In this document: one piece after another, positions 15,860 through 24,302 of the stretch
How the letters are laid out: each line of letters starts with the position of its first letter
Position numbering within the stretch: the stretch's first letter is position 1
Assembly: GCA_030055545.1 (NCBI GenBank)
Contig: JASFYK010000001.1
Coordinates: 1 to 49,235 of the forward strand
Reading direction: 5' to 3'
DNA length: 49,235 nucleotides
Origin: Thermoproteota archaeon
GTDB lineage: Archaea > Thermoproteota > Methanomethylicia > Methanomethylicales > Methanomethylicaceae
Program-made: the position numbers and the translations under genes
Notes under the pieces: model-generated
The model's input: the letters and a program-made list of their open reading frames with translations, nothing else
Databases searched by the model: none
Told to the model about the DNA's origin: nothing

Positions 15860-17332
15860 TCACTTACCCCTCAGTGAATTCACGAATCCTTTGACGCACC
15901 CTTTAATTGCCTCGATGAAGGTATGACGAACTCTTGTAGGATCCAACGACTCAAGGGTCCTTATACGGTAGTATAAAGGCGGGTGAGGGTCCCATTTTAA
16001 CCATTCCCCGACATTCACAATCTCGAAAACCCTCGACTGGTACTTCCAGAGACCGAGCTTCCTCAGAGAGGAGGCGAGGAGGCGCGGGTTACCGGTGATA
16101 ACAGCAGCATCGAGATCGGCCCTAGCCTCCAAGAACTTTGCCACGAAGAACAGCAATGTGAATGAAAGGAAGAGGTATGCCAAGTCAATAATTAGGCCGA
16201 ATTGGAGCAGAAGTGGCCACATAAGATAGACCCGGGTCAAGTACTCAGTCGTCGCGAGAGTGAGGAGTACTAGAGGATCCCTTGCCTTGATATGGCTGAA
16301 TTCATGCGCCAGCACAGCCCTGATCTCAGGCTCCTCCATAGTGGCTATTAGTCCGGTTGTTATGAGCACGGTAGCACGCCTAGGCGAGACGCCAGTGGCA
16401 GCAGCATTCGGAGGGAGCACGTTCAGCAGGGTGGTGCGCGGCTCGTTGAACCCAAATCGGCGTGCAAGATCCCTGACTATATCGTAGATGTTGACGGTCT
16501 TTATCCTCACAAGCTGGGGGGTACAGACGGTGCCGTATTCGTTGAGCGCCTTGACCACGACATTTTCGTCGAGAGGCATGCCTACGGCCAATGTGGAATC
16601 ATATATCTTCTTCTTTATTTCAGAGATCCTTGGGAGGCAAATCCTCATCACCTGGTCAAATTCGGTCCGCTTCATTCGGAGCTCTGCAATGTGGATCGAG
16701 TGGTTCTCAGGTGTGATCTCGAACTCCCCCCTGGCGGCGATCAGGCTGTTTGCAAAGAACACTATTATGAACTGCATTGCCACCAGCAGAAGGGGGGTAT
16801 ATTCCAAGAAGAACTGGTAGAGCACGATGCCGAACAGCAGAATTATCATGAAAAGGTAGAGCATGTTTCCGAAGACGACGGATGCGAGTATTTTCTTGAT
16901 CCCCTTTTCCTTTGCGCCAGGGACTATGTTCATCTTCGGGGAGAAGACCAAGTAGAGTGAAGAGCTACTTTGTTCTTGGAAGTAGGTGCGCACTATTGTT
17001 TCGAACTCCATGTCTAGGCCCAGCAAGTCCTTTTCAGTGACTGAGTCGAGCGGGTATGGGGCATAGAACAAGTAGATCCTTTCAGCGGTGAACCTGGCAG
17101 CAATGTCAAGGATGCTCCCGTCGGTTGCAACGAGCCTGTACTGAAGGAGCACACCGTTTGGCTCTGGTGACTTTGTCAGCTGGCTCAGGTACGGGTTGCG
17201 TTCGAGCACGCTCATCACGTATGCGACCACGGGCTCGAATTGGGCGGGATCAATTTTGATTTCGATTGTGGAGGTCCGTGCCCAAGTGTGGGCGGCGGTA
17301 CTGCTCGCGTTAGGGTATTCCAAAAGATCCAT
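15860..17332 (-). CDS. M48-family membrane metalloprotease with N-terminal extension
   Basis: HtpX/Ste24-like zinc protease of 490 residues. The zinc motif is AHEFSH (342-347), with the third ligand likely Glu402 in EARADLDAA. Two membrane helices lie at about 150-172 and 178-198 and two more around 362-400. The first 145 residues form a soluble, beta-rich extra domain not found in standard HtpX (about 290 residues). M48 enzymes clear misfolded membrane proteins. It converges with the small membrane-protein pair and could process one of them, which is speculative. Confidence 0.87.
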   Translation of the reverse strand: MDLLEYPNASSTAAHTWARTSTIEIKIDPAQFEPVVAYVMSVLERNPYLSQLTKSPEPNGVLLQYRLVATDGSILDIAARFTAERIYLFYAPYPLDSVTEKDLLGLDMEFETIVRTYFQEQSSSSLYLVFSPKMNIVPGAKEKGIKKILASVVFGNMLYLFMIILLFGIVLYQFFLEYTPLLLVAMQFIIVFFANSLIAARGEFEITPENHSIHIAELRMKRTEFDQVMRICLPRISEIKKKIYDSTLAVGMPLDENVVVKALNEYGTVCTPQLVRIKTVNIYDIVRDLARRFGFNEPRTTLLNVLPPNAAATGVSPRRATVLITTGLIATMEEPEIRAVLAHEFSHIKARDPLVLLTLATTEYLTRVYLMWPLLLQFGLIIDLAYLFLSFTLLFFVAKFLEARADLDAAVITGNPRLLASSLRKLGLWKYQSRVFEIVNVGEWLKWDPHPPLYYRIRTLESLDPTRVRHTFIEAIKGCVKGFVNSLRGK

Positions 17333-17525
17333 CTCCAGACAAAATCAGGTAGCTTTGCCCGATGAATCTATCAACGTAAGCATATTTGTTTTTTGCCGTC
17401 TTTTTTTATGACTGCAATTATTTCTGGATCAATAATCAAAAAGAACATATTTGGTGGCGAACATATTGAAGACAGCTCAGACCCAAGAAATGAAGGTCAT
17501 TATGGGCGCGCAAAAGGAAGGGGAA

Positions 17526-17951
17526 ATGATGTACCAGATGGACGAGGTAGACAGGAAGATCCTTGCCCTCCTAAAGGAGAATTCCAGGCTTGCCTTCACA
17601 AAGATCGCTGAGGAGGTAGGGCTCTCCGAGGCAGCCGTCAGGAAGAGGGTGGAGAGGCTCCAGCAAGAAGGAGTGATAAAGAGGTTCACGATAGATGTCG
17701 AGACCGGGGAGAAGGTCAAGGCAATAATACTAGTATCGGTCCAGCCGTCGAGACCCAATCCCCTCGTCGCGCAGCAGATAAAGAAGATCGAAGGGGTAGA
17801 CCTCGTCCTCGAGGTTGCAGGCGAGGTCGACATAGTCGCCCTCATATCTGGGGCGTCAATGCAGGAGGTCAACAAGAACATTGATGAGGTAAGGAAGATA
17901 GAGGGGCTGACAAAGACAAACTCGATGATAGTCCTCCGCTCTTGGGTTTGA
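17526..17951 (+). CDS. lysM: Lrp/AsnC-family regulator, LysM-like
   Basis: Transcription factor of about 141 residues with an N-terminal HTH (MDEVDRKILALL, then KIAEEVGLSEAAVRKRV) and a C-terminal RAM/ACT-like domain that binds amino acids (VDLVLEVAGEVDIVALI). In Sulfolobus the homologue LysM regulates the LysW-dependent lysine operon, and this gene sits directly upstream of lysX, so the same role is likely. Possible starts are ATG at 17526, 17529 or 17538; the AAGGGG just before 17526 favours the first two. The name is an inference from position. Confidence 0.8.
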   Translation: MMYQMDEVDRKILALLKENSRLAFTKIAEEVGLSEAAVRKRVERLQQEGVIKRFTIDVETGEKVKAIILVSVQPSRPNPLVAQQIKKIEGVDLVLEVAGEVDIVALISGASMQEVNKNIDEVRKIEGLTKTNSMIVLRSWV

Positions 17952-17955
17952 TTTT

Positions 17956-18033
17956 CGAAGCACTAAGTGCTAAAAACGAAATTTTTCCACCGAAAACAAT
18001 TATCGAAATGCTTAAATAACTTCGCCTTTCGAA
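17956..18033 (+). promoter_or_regulatory. lysX promoter with palindrome and repeated CGAA/TTCG elements
   Basis: A perfect palindrome AGCACTAAGTGCT lies at 17959-17971. CGAA recurs at 17956, 17977, 17991 and 18004, and TTCG/TTCGAA at 18021 and 18028. The TATA-like CTTAAATAA is at 18011-18019, 39-47 bases before the lysX ATG. The repeats flank the TATA on both sides, as expected for an Lrp-type regulator that wraps DNA. Confidence 0.55.
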
Positions 18034-18057
18034 TCTACTCGTCTGAGGTTACGAGAG

Positions 18058-18912
18058 ATGACTAAGCTCAACATACTATTTGACCACATGCGCTGGGAAG
18101 AGAAGGCGCTCCATGAAGCGTGCGTGAAGAAGGGAGTGGACTTCAGCTTGGTCAGCGCTGAGAAAGTCTACTTCGAACTCACCTCCAAGGACAGGCCATC
18201 CTGGCTGGGTGATGTCGTCCTCCAGAGGTGCGTCAGCCACTTCCGCGGGCTCCACGCGACAGCAGCTCTCGAGAGCTTCGGCGTCAGGGTGATAAACAGG
18301 TACCAGACCTCCGAGCTCTGCGGTAACAAGGTGCTGAACACCATCACTTTCAAGAAGGCAGGGATACCTACGCCAAGGACGTACCTGGCATTCACACCAG
18401 AGGCCACCATTGATGCACTAGATAGGCTAGGCTACCCCGCAATACTCAAGCCGGTCATCGGGAGTTGGGGGAGGCTTGTCTCCCTTCTGAAGGACAAGAC
18501 GGCAGCTACCGTGGCGCTGGAGCACCGGGAGATGATGTTCCCGCTGTACCAGATCTATTATGCACAAGAAATGGTGAAAAGACCCCCGAGGGACCTCAGG
18601 GTCTTCGTGATAGGCGAAGATGTCCCAGTAGCAATATACAGGGTGAACAACACAGACGACTGGAGGACCAACACCGCCCGGGGTGGGAAGGTAGAGAACT
18701 GCCCCATAACGCCAGAGATAAGGGAGCTGGCACTCAAGGCAGCAGCCGCGGTTGGAGGAGGGGTGTTCGGCGTGGATATGATGGAAGACGACGGTAGGCT
18801 AGTCGTGCATGAGATAAACAGCACCGTCGAGTTTAAGAACACTGTCCCAGCTACAGGTATCGACATACCAGGAATGATTGTGGATTACGCGCTCAGGGAG
18901 GCTAAGAGATGA
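18058..18912 (+). CDS. lysX: LysX: LysW-alpha-aminoadipate (or glutamate) ligase
   Basis: ATP-grasp/RimK-like ligase that attaches the amino group of alpha-aminoadipate (and in some archaea glutamate) to the C-terminal glutamate of carrier LysW. It has 284 residues, as usual. Visible parts are the N-terminal domain with QRCVSHFRGL, ATP-grasp strands YPAILKPVIGSWGR and FVIGEDVPVAIYR, and the metal/substrate motif HEINSTVEFKN near the C-terminus. First gene of the lysX-Y-Z-J-K operon; its last bases overlap lysY. As only one such ligase is seen, it may serve both lysine and arginine synthesis. Confidence 0.92.
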   Translation: MTKLNILFDHMRWEEKALHEACVKKGVDFSLVSAEKVYFELTSKDRPSWLGDVVLQRCVSHFRGLHATAALESFGVRVINRYQTSELCGNKVLNTITFKKAGIPTPRTYLAFTPEATIDALDRLGYPAILKPVIGSWGRLVSLLKDKTAATVALEHREMMFPLYQIYYAQEMVKRPPRDLRVFVIGEDVPVAIYRVNNTDDWRTNTARGGKVENCPITPEIRELALKAAAAVGGGVFGVDMMEDDGRLVVHEINSTVEFKNTVPATGIDIPGMIVDYALREAKR

Positions 18913-19961
18913 GAACTGTAGGAATAGTTGGGGCTTCAGGCTACACCGGAGGGGAGCTGCTAAGGCTGCTCGTTGACCATCCGGAGGTCGAAATTAAGAT
19001 CGCGACATCAAGGGAGAATGCGGGTGAGCCTGTCTTCAGGGTGCACCCTCAGCTCAGGAAGAAGACGGACCTAAAATTCGTGGAGCCGGATCTGGAAAAA
19101 GTCGCAGCTGAGTGCGAATTCGTGTTCCTGGCATTGCCACACGGCTCCTCGGCTCCGGCGGCAAAGAGGCTGCTCGAGTCAGGAGTGAGGGTAATTGACC
19201 TCAGCGCGGACTTCAGGCTCAAGAAGGACGACTATCCAAAGTGGTACGGTTGGGAGCACCCGTTCCCTGATCTCCTCGATCTTGCAGTCTACGGTCTTCC
19301 GGAATTCCACAGGGAGGAGATCAAGGAGGCTAAGCTGGTCGCCAACCCGGGGTGTATAGCGACAGCCAGCATACTGAGCGTCGCGCCGGCGATAAAGACC
19401 GGGGCGGTTGAGAAGAACAGGGTGGTCGTGGACGCCAAGATAGGCTCCTCAGGAGCGGGTACATCCGTGAGCATCGCAAGCCACCATCCGGAGCACTCGG
19501 GATTGGTGAGGCCCTACAAGCCATCGATGCACAGGCATACAGCAGAGATCGAGCAGGAGTTGGCTCCCCTGGCAGGCGGCGAGGTGAAGGTAGCGCTCAC
19601 TCCGCATGCTGTGGACATGGTCAGGGGCATCATGGCGACAGGGCACTCTTTCCTCACCAGGCAGGTGACGAACCAGGAGCTCTGGAAGATATACAGGGAG
19701 ATGTACCAGAGCGAGCCGTTCGTGAGGATAGTCAAGGACCAGCGCGGGCTGCACATGCTTCCAGACCCTAAGAACGTGGTGGGATCGAACTTCTGTGATG
19801 TTGGTTTCGAGCTCGATCCCCATGTCAACAGGATGATAACATTCGGCGCTATCGACAACCTGATCAAGGGGGCGGCAGGCCAGGCGATCCAGAACTTCAA
19901 CATCATGATAGGCGTGGACGAGCGGACAGGCATCGACCATGCCGGGGTGAGGCCGATATGA
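18909..19961 (+). CDS. lysY: LysY: LysW-aminoadipate semialdehyde reductase (ArgC-like)
   Basis: NADPH-dependent reductase acting on LysW-bound aminoadipyl phosphate (or glutamyl phosphate), 350 residues. It has an N-terminal GASGYTGGELLRLL nucleotide fold, ALPHGSSAPA, the catalytic cysteine in NPGCIATA (residue about 149), and SGAGTS and HRHTAEIEQEL downstream. The ATG overlaps the lysX stop (ATGA) and its own stop overlaps lysZ, so translation is coupled. Confidence 0.94.
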   Translation: MRTVGIVGASGYTGGELLRLLVDHPEVEIKIATSRENAGEPVFRVHPQLRKKTDLKFVEPDLEKVAAECEFVFLALPHGSSAPAAKRLLESGVRVIDLSADFRLKKDDYPKWYGWEHPFPDLLDLAVYGLPEFHREEIKEAKLVANPGCIATASILSVAPAIKTGAVEKNRVVVDAKIGSSGAGTSVSIASHHPEHSGLVRPYKPSMHRHTAEIEQELAPLAGGEVKVALTPHAVDMVRGIMATGHSFLTRQVTNQELWKIYREMYQSEPFVRIVKDQRGLHMLPDPKNVVGSNFCDVGFELDPHVNRMITFGAIDNLIKGAAGQAIQNFNIMIGVDERTGIDHAGVRPI

Positions 19962-20776
19962 GCCCTGGCACGATCACCGTGAAGATCGGAGGGGACCTCA
20001 TCAAGGGCGAGGAGCTGAACAGACCCCTCCTCGAAGATCTCTGCACACTATCCAAGCAGGGCGGGCTAGTAGTAGTCCACGGTGGGGGCGACATAGTGAC
20101 AGATTTCGCTAAGAGGCTTGGCAAGGAGCAGGTCTTCGTCGTCTCGCCAGAGGGCTTCAAGAGCAGGTACACCGACAAGGAGACGGCAGAGATCTACGCA
20201 ATGGTTATGGCAGGCATGATAAACACGAAAATTGTAGGCGTCTTGCAGCAGTTCGGAATAAACGCTGTCGGGCTATCCGGGTTCGACGGCGGGCTCCTTA
20301 GGGCCGAGAGGAAGAAGAGGCTCGTGATAGTCGACGACCAGGGCAGGAAGAGGGCTATAGAGGGAGGCTATACTGGAAAGATCTCATCGGTCAACAGCGC
20401 GCTGATAGAGACGCTCCTCTCCAGCGGCTACGTACCGGTGATATCGCCTCTCGCCATGGGTCTTGAATTCGAGCCACTGAATGTTGACGGAGACAGGACC
20501 ACGGCGAGTGTTGCGAAGGCTATACAAGCCGATGCAGTGGTATATCTCACCGACGTTGAGGGGGTAATGGACGGCGACAAAGTGATCAGGAAGATTGCAG
20601 CCCTCGAGGTGGAGGGGCTGCTTGAGAAGATAGGTCCCGGGATGAGCACCAAGATCCATGCGGCGGTGGAAGCGGTAAAGGGCGGGGTCAAGAAAGCAGT
20701 AATAACATCAGGGTTTGTCGAGAGACCGATTTCCTCGGCCTTGGAGGGCAACACGGGCACAGTGATCTCGCTATGA
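19958..20776 (+). CDS. lysZ: LysZ: LysW-aminoadipate kinase (ArgB-like)
   Basis: Amino-acid kinase family enzyme of 272 residues that phosphorylates the LysW-bound side-chain carboxylate. Motifs are KIGGDLI near the N-terminus, VVVHGGGDIV (about 34-43), LSGFDGGLL, PVISPLA, NVDGDRTTASVAKA, LTDVEGVM and GPGMSTKIHAA. It overlaps lysY and lysJ by 4 bases at each end. Confidence 0.94.
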   Translation: MSPGTITVKIGGDLIKGEELNRPLLEDLCTLSKQGGLVVVHGGGDIVTDFAKRLGKEQVFVVSPEGFKSRYTDKETAEIYAMVMAGMINTKIVGVLQQFGINAVGLSGFDGGLLRAERKKRLVIVDDQGRKRAIEGGYTGKISSVNSALIETLLSSGYVPVISPLAMGLEFEPLNVDGDRTTASVAKAIQADAVVYLTDVEGVMDGDKVIRKIAALEVEGLLEKIGPGMSTKIHAAVEAVKGGVKKAVITSGFVERPISSALEGNTGTVISL

Positions 20777-21948
20777 CCTTCGAAGACACATTCCTTGCAG
20801 ACACTTTCTGGAAGAGACCCATCACGCTCGTGAGGGGGAGGGGCTCCAGAGTCTGGGACAGCAATGGTAAGGAGTACATAGACTGCAGCTGCGGATACGG
20901 CGTTGCCCTGCTCGGGCACTGCCACCCCAAGGTCGTCGAGGCGATCAGCAGGCAGGCATCCCGGCTCCTGACTTGCCACGGATCATTTTACAATGATGCC
21001 AGGGAGGAGTGCCTCTCGAGGCTCCACAAGATCAGGCCGGAGGGGACGGAAAGGGTTTTCCTCTCTAGCACAGGGGCTGAGGCGGTTGAGGCAGCGATTA
21101 AGCTATCGAGGAGATTCACCAAGAAGAAGGGGTTCATAGCCGCTGTCAATGCCTACCACGGGAAGACGATGGGCGCACTGTCGCTTACCTGGGCATCAAA
21201 GTACAGGGAGCCGTTCATGCCGCTATTGGACGGGGTTAAGTTTGCGCCTTATGGGAAAGCCGAGAAGGTTAGGAGTCTCATAGATCAGGATACCGCAGCC
21301 GTCTTCGTCGAGCCAGTCCAAGGCGAGGGCGGCATAAATGTTCCTCCCCAAGAGTACCTCAGGGAGCTTAGGGAGATTTGCGATGAGAAGGGCGTTCTTC
21401 TTGTGCTCGACGAGGTCCAGAGCGGCTTCGGTAGGACAGGTAAGATCTGGGCGCACCAGCACTTTGGGGTCAAGCCAGACATCCTCTGCTCAAGCAAGGC
21501 CCTGGGGGGCGGCGTGCCGATAGCCGCGACGTTCGCAAGGGAAGACATAATGGGATCGATTAAGAGGGGCGAGCATTCAAACACGTTCGGGGGCAATCCG
21601 CTTGCCTGCGCAGCCTGCACGGCAGCCGTTGACGCGCTCATTGGGGAGGGGCTCGTCGAGAACGCAAGGGAAGTGGGGGAGGAACTGAAGAGGGGGCTCT
21701 CCAGCATCGGGAGCAGCTTGGTCAGGGAGGTCCGCGGGCTCGGGCTCATGATCGGGGTGGATATGCGGTTCGAGACCATGGGAATGATACTTCGCTGCCT
21801 TGAAGGAGGGGTCATCGTCCTCGAGGCTGGAAAGACTGTCCTGAGGCTTTTACCTCCGCTAGTCTTGAGCAAAGAAGACGCCAAGACAGTGGTTGAAACG
21901 GTTTCCAATGCTGTGCTGGAGGAAGAGAAGAGGAGAAAAGGTGCATAA
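20773..21948 (+). CDS. lysJ: LysJ: LysW-aminoadipate semialdehyde transaminase (ArgD-like)
   Basis: Class III PLP aminotransferase of 391 residues. It shows CGYGVALLGHCHP, SSTGAEAVEAAIK (98-110), LDEVQSGFGRTG (212-223) and the PLP lysine Lys242 in CSSKALGGGVP. It transaminates the LysW-bound semialdehyde with glutamate. It overlaps lysZ by 4 bases and is followed after one base by the lysK ATG. Confidence 0.94.
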   Translation: MTFEDTFLADTFWKRPITLVRGRGSRVWDSNGKEYIDCSCGYGVALLGHCHPKVVEAISRQASRLLTCHGSFYNDAREECLSRLHKIRPEGTERVFLSSTGAEAVEAAIKLSRRFTKKKGFIAAVNAYHGKTMGALSLTWASKYREPFMPLLDGVKFAPYGKAEKVRSLIDQDTAAVFVEPVQGEGGINVPPQEYLRELREICDEKGVLLVLDEVQSGFGRTGKIWAHQHFGVKPDILCSSKALGGGVPIAATFAREDIMGSIKRGEHSNTFGGNPLACAACTAAVDALIGEGLVENAREVGEELKRGLSSIGSSLVREVRGLGLMIGVDMRFETMGMILRCLEGGVIVLEAGKTVLRLLPPLVLSKEDAKTVVETVSNAVLEEEKRRKGA

Positions 21949-21949
21949 G

Positions 21950-23053
21950 ATGGAAGAAGGGTACCCGGAGAGGCTCCTGCTGCGGATGCTGGAGATATAC
22001 AGCCCGAGCGGTCATGAAAGGGAGATCGGCAGCTTCTTGGCAGAAGAGATGGAAAGTCTAGGTTACAAGGTGACGACTGACAGCGTCGGCAATGTTGAGG
22101 GCAGAGTCGGGTCAGGGAGACCAAAGTTCCTCCTTTGCGGGCACATGGACACTGTGGAAGGTTTCTTGGAGGTCAAGAGAAGGGGCAAGGTCGTATTTGG
22201 CAGGGGGGCAGTCGACGCAAAATCACCCTTGGCAGCCCTAATCTGCGCAGGAAAGCGTTATGTCGAAGATGGCGGAAAGGGCGAGGTGGTTGCACTCGCA
22301 GTCGTGGACGAGGAGGGAAAGAGCAGGGGGATGAGGCATTTCCTCTCCAACCTTAATGAAGAATTCGATTTTGCGGTTTTTGGGGAGCCAAGCAGCGCTT
22401 ATGGGGTAACAGTTGGATACAAAGGAAGGCTCGTCTTCACCGTCACGATCCGAACCTCCCCCGGACACGCCAGCGCCCCCAGGTTCTTTGAAAACGCGGT
22501 TTACATAGGCACAGATCTCGTGAGCATGTTAAGGAGCCTTGATGAAGAATGGGAGGGGTCAGGGGAGGACCTTTTCAAGTCACCTTCGCTGTGCGTCACG
22601 CTATTTCGCGGGGGGGCACAGGATAACACCGTCCCAGGCATCTGTGAGGTCACGGCCGACGTCAGGGTCCCGCCAGGCATGTCGTCAAAGCTGCTAAAAG
22701 ACAAGATCCGGCTGCTCGTTGATGAGTTCAAGAAGGGGAGAGATAAGGCAGAGATCTCTGTGGAATTCAAGGACGAGAATGAGCCCTTCGAGGAGGATCC
22801 GGAATCGCCGCTTGTGAATGCTTTCCTCGAGGCGATAAGGGAGGTCAGCGGCAGAGAGGGCAAGCTCCTCAGGAAGAGCGGCACAAGCGATGTCAATGAC
22901 TTCGTCAGGGCATCGGGCACTCACTCCGTTGTGTATGGGCCCGGCAACTCCAAGCTGGATCACACGCCGATGGAGAACGTCTCCATCGAGGAGTTCTACC
23001 ACAGCATCGAGATCATAAAGAGTGCGATGAAGCGCCTTGACAGTCTCTTCTGA
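21950..23053 (+). CDS. lysK: LysK: LysW-lysine (ornithine) hydrolase
   Basis: M20-family metallopeptidase that releases lysine (or ornithine) from LysW, about 367 residues. Metal-site motifs are CGHMDTVEG (His65, Asp67), GRGAVDAKSP (Asp89) and VVDEEGKSRG (Glu121/122). HASAPRF in the middle and GPGNSKLDHTPMENV near the end are also typical. I chose ATG at 21950 with AAGGTG at 21938-21943; GTG at 21941 is an alternative with GAGGAG 6 bases before it. Last gene of the operon. Confidence 0.93.
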   Translation: MEEGYPERLLLRMLEIYSPSGHEREIGSFLAEEMESLGYKVTTDSVGNVEGRVGSGRPKFLLCGHMDTVEGFLEVKRRGKVVFGRGAVDAKSPLAALICAGKRYVEDGGKGEVVALAVVDEEGKSRGMRHFLSNLNEEFDFAVFGEPSSAYGVTVGYKGRLVFTVTIRTSPGHASAPRFFENAVYIGTDLVSMLRSLDEEWEGSGEDLFKSPSLCVTLFRGGAQDNTVPGICEVTADVRVPPGMSSKLLKDKIRLLVDEFKKGRDKAEISVEFKDENEPFEEDPESPLVNAFLEAIREVSGREGKLLRKSGTSDVNDFVRASGTHSVVYGPGNSKLDHTPMENVSIEEFYHSIEIIKSAMKRLDSLF

Positions 23054-23057
23054 GGAT

Positions 23058-23456
23058 TTACTGTATCTCTATTTTGAAGACCTTCCCCTTCTTCGGGAGG
23101 CGGAGCTCTAGGACATTCTTGACGAACCTGGCCTTGGCTCGCTCAGGGTCAATTTTTGTCGGCAGCGTGAAGGTCTTTGAGTATTTGAAGAACCGCATGC
23201 CCCTCTGGAATGTCCCCCAACGCTCGTACTGCACAGCCTTCTCCATCTTTGCCTCAATGCTTACAGTGTCCTCAGTCACGTTCACTGTGATCTCGTCTTT
23301 GCTCCTGACGCATGGCATATCGACCCTTACTATAAGCTCGTTATCGGTTTCCTGTATCTCGGTCAGGGGTTCAAGACAGCCGTCCATGTATCCACGAAGC
23401 CTCGCCTGGATGTCAAAATAATCTGCAGGGAACGTCTTGACGCACCTCCTACACAT
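23058..23456 (-). CDS. Small heat-shock protein (Hsp20/alpha-crystallin)
   Basis: ATP-independent holdase chaperone of about 132 residues. The alpha-crystallin domain runs from about residue 35 to the end: ELIVRVDMPCV, ITVNVTEDTVSIEAKM, a long loop with the aromatic-rich RWGTFQRGMRFFKYSKTFTLP, and VLELRLPKKG. The last match is a variant of the usual G-x-L motif (LELRLPK). The tail ends IEIQ, an I-x-I-type oligomerisation motif. The N-terminus MCRRCVKTF has a CxxC. The ATG overlaps the end of the PAC2 gene, so the two are coupled. Confidence 0.87.
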   Translation of the reverse strand: MCRRCVKTFPADYFDIQARLRGYMDGCLEPLTEIQETDNELIVRVDMPCVRSKDEITVNVTEDTVSIEAKMEKAVQYERWGTFQRGMRFFKYSKTFTLPTKIDPERAKARFVKNVLELRLPKKGKVFKIEIQ

Positions 23457-24201
23457 ACATGAGCGGCAGCTCATACTCCTGTGACTTTCCCATCCTCTGC
23501 ATATTCTCTGCAGTCTTGCGCATCAGCTCCCTCGCATTCATCCTTATCTCGTCGGATCGGTCTTTGAGCGACTTTATGTCTACGGAGATCGGCACGAATT
23601 TTTTCAGTGCCTCTAAAGCACTAGCAGCTGCACCGGGGTCAGGGTAGTTCGGGAAGGATTCTGCAAGGAGTATCAAGTTGGGGACATCTAGGGACTTGGA
23701 GTGCTTGGCTATCAGCCCGTAAGGCCCCACCAAGAAGCCCTCCTCCATCAAGCTGATTCCGTTCTGCAGGATCATGTCCCTCAGCTTCTGGGAGGAAGAG
23801 GCGCCGTAAACCTTTGGCTCTTCGATGTCTATGCGGTTTGGAACCCCTATCCCTCCAAGCGAAATTACCATTGGAAGCTTCTTCTCCTTCGACCAATTCA
23901 CAATGAGGCGGGTAAGAGGGTAGAGCGATTCTGGTGGGAGGGCGGTCTCCGAGAATACTGCTAACAGGTTATCCTTCCTGAATATCCTGATCGGGTAAGT
24001 CGGTTCCCCCTGGTGGAAGACAACAAGTGGAGGAAAGAGCTCAGAATCTATGTATCCCACCTCTTTCATGCCAAGTTCCTTGATTATGTGTGACACGGAT
24101 ATGATTCCGACAAGCCCGACATCTGGAAGACCGCATAAGAGGGCGGAATGCTCCCCATCGATCTTCTCAAGCTCGTATATTGAAACTTCATTTGGCTTCA
24201 A
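23449..24201 (-). CDS. PAC2-family proteasome assembly chaperone
   Basis: A 250-residue PAC2-fold protein, related to archaeal PbaA/PbaB and to PSMG2, which help assemble or adapt the proteasome. It has ALLCGLPDVGLVGIISVSHI (20-39), PPLVVFHQGEPTYPIRIF, SLGGIGVPNR and a long PYGLIAKHSK...NLILLAESFPNYPDPGAAA stretch, all typical. The C-terminal part is helical and ends ELPLMYV; a hydrophobic-Tyr-X tail would fit docking to proteasome alpha rings. It is paired with a small heat-shock protein, giving a protein-quality-control operon. Confidence 0.88.
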   Translation of the reverse strand: MKPNEVSIYELEKIDGEHSALLCGLPDVGLVGIISVSHIIKELGMKEVGYIDSELFPPLVVFHQGEPTYPIRIFRKDNLLAVFSETALPPESLYPLTRLIVNWSKEKKLPMVISLGGIGVPNRIDIEEPKVYGASSSQKLRDMILQNGISLMEEGFLVGPYGLIAKHSKSLDVPNLILLAESFPNYPDPGAAASALEALKKFVPISVDIKSLKDRSDEIRMNARELMRKTAENMQRMGKSQEYELPLMYV

Positions 24202-24302
24202 AAAGCATCCCTAATCTATTAGCCCAATCCGATTTTTTAACCCTGTCGGAAGCTTTGGGCAGGAGAGGCGGGAAAGATGGTGGTTGAATAGGAGGAAGGT
24301 TG

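Noticed and set aside
17959..17971. AGCACTAAGTGCT as a transcription terminator hairpin
   Set aside because: Only one base separates the arms, so no RNA hairpin can form. It fits an operator better.
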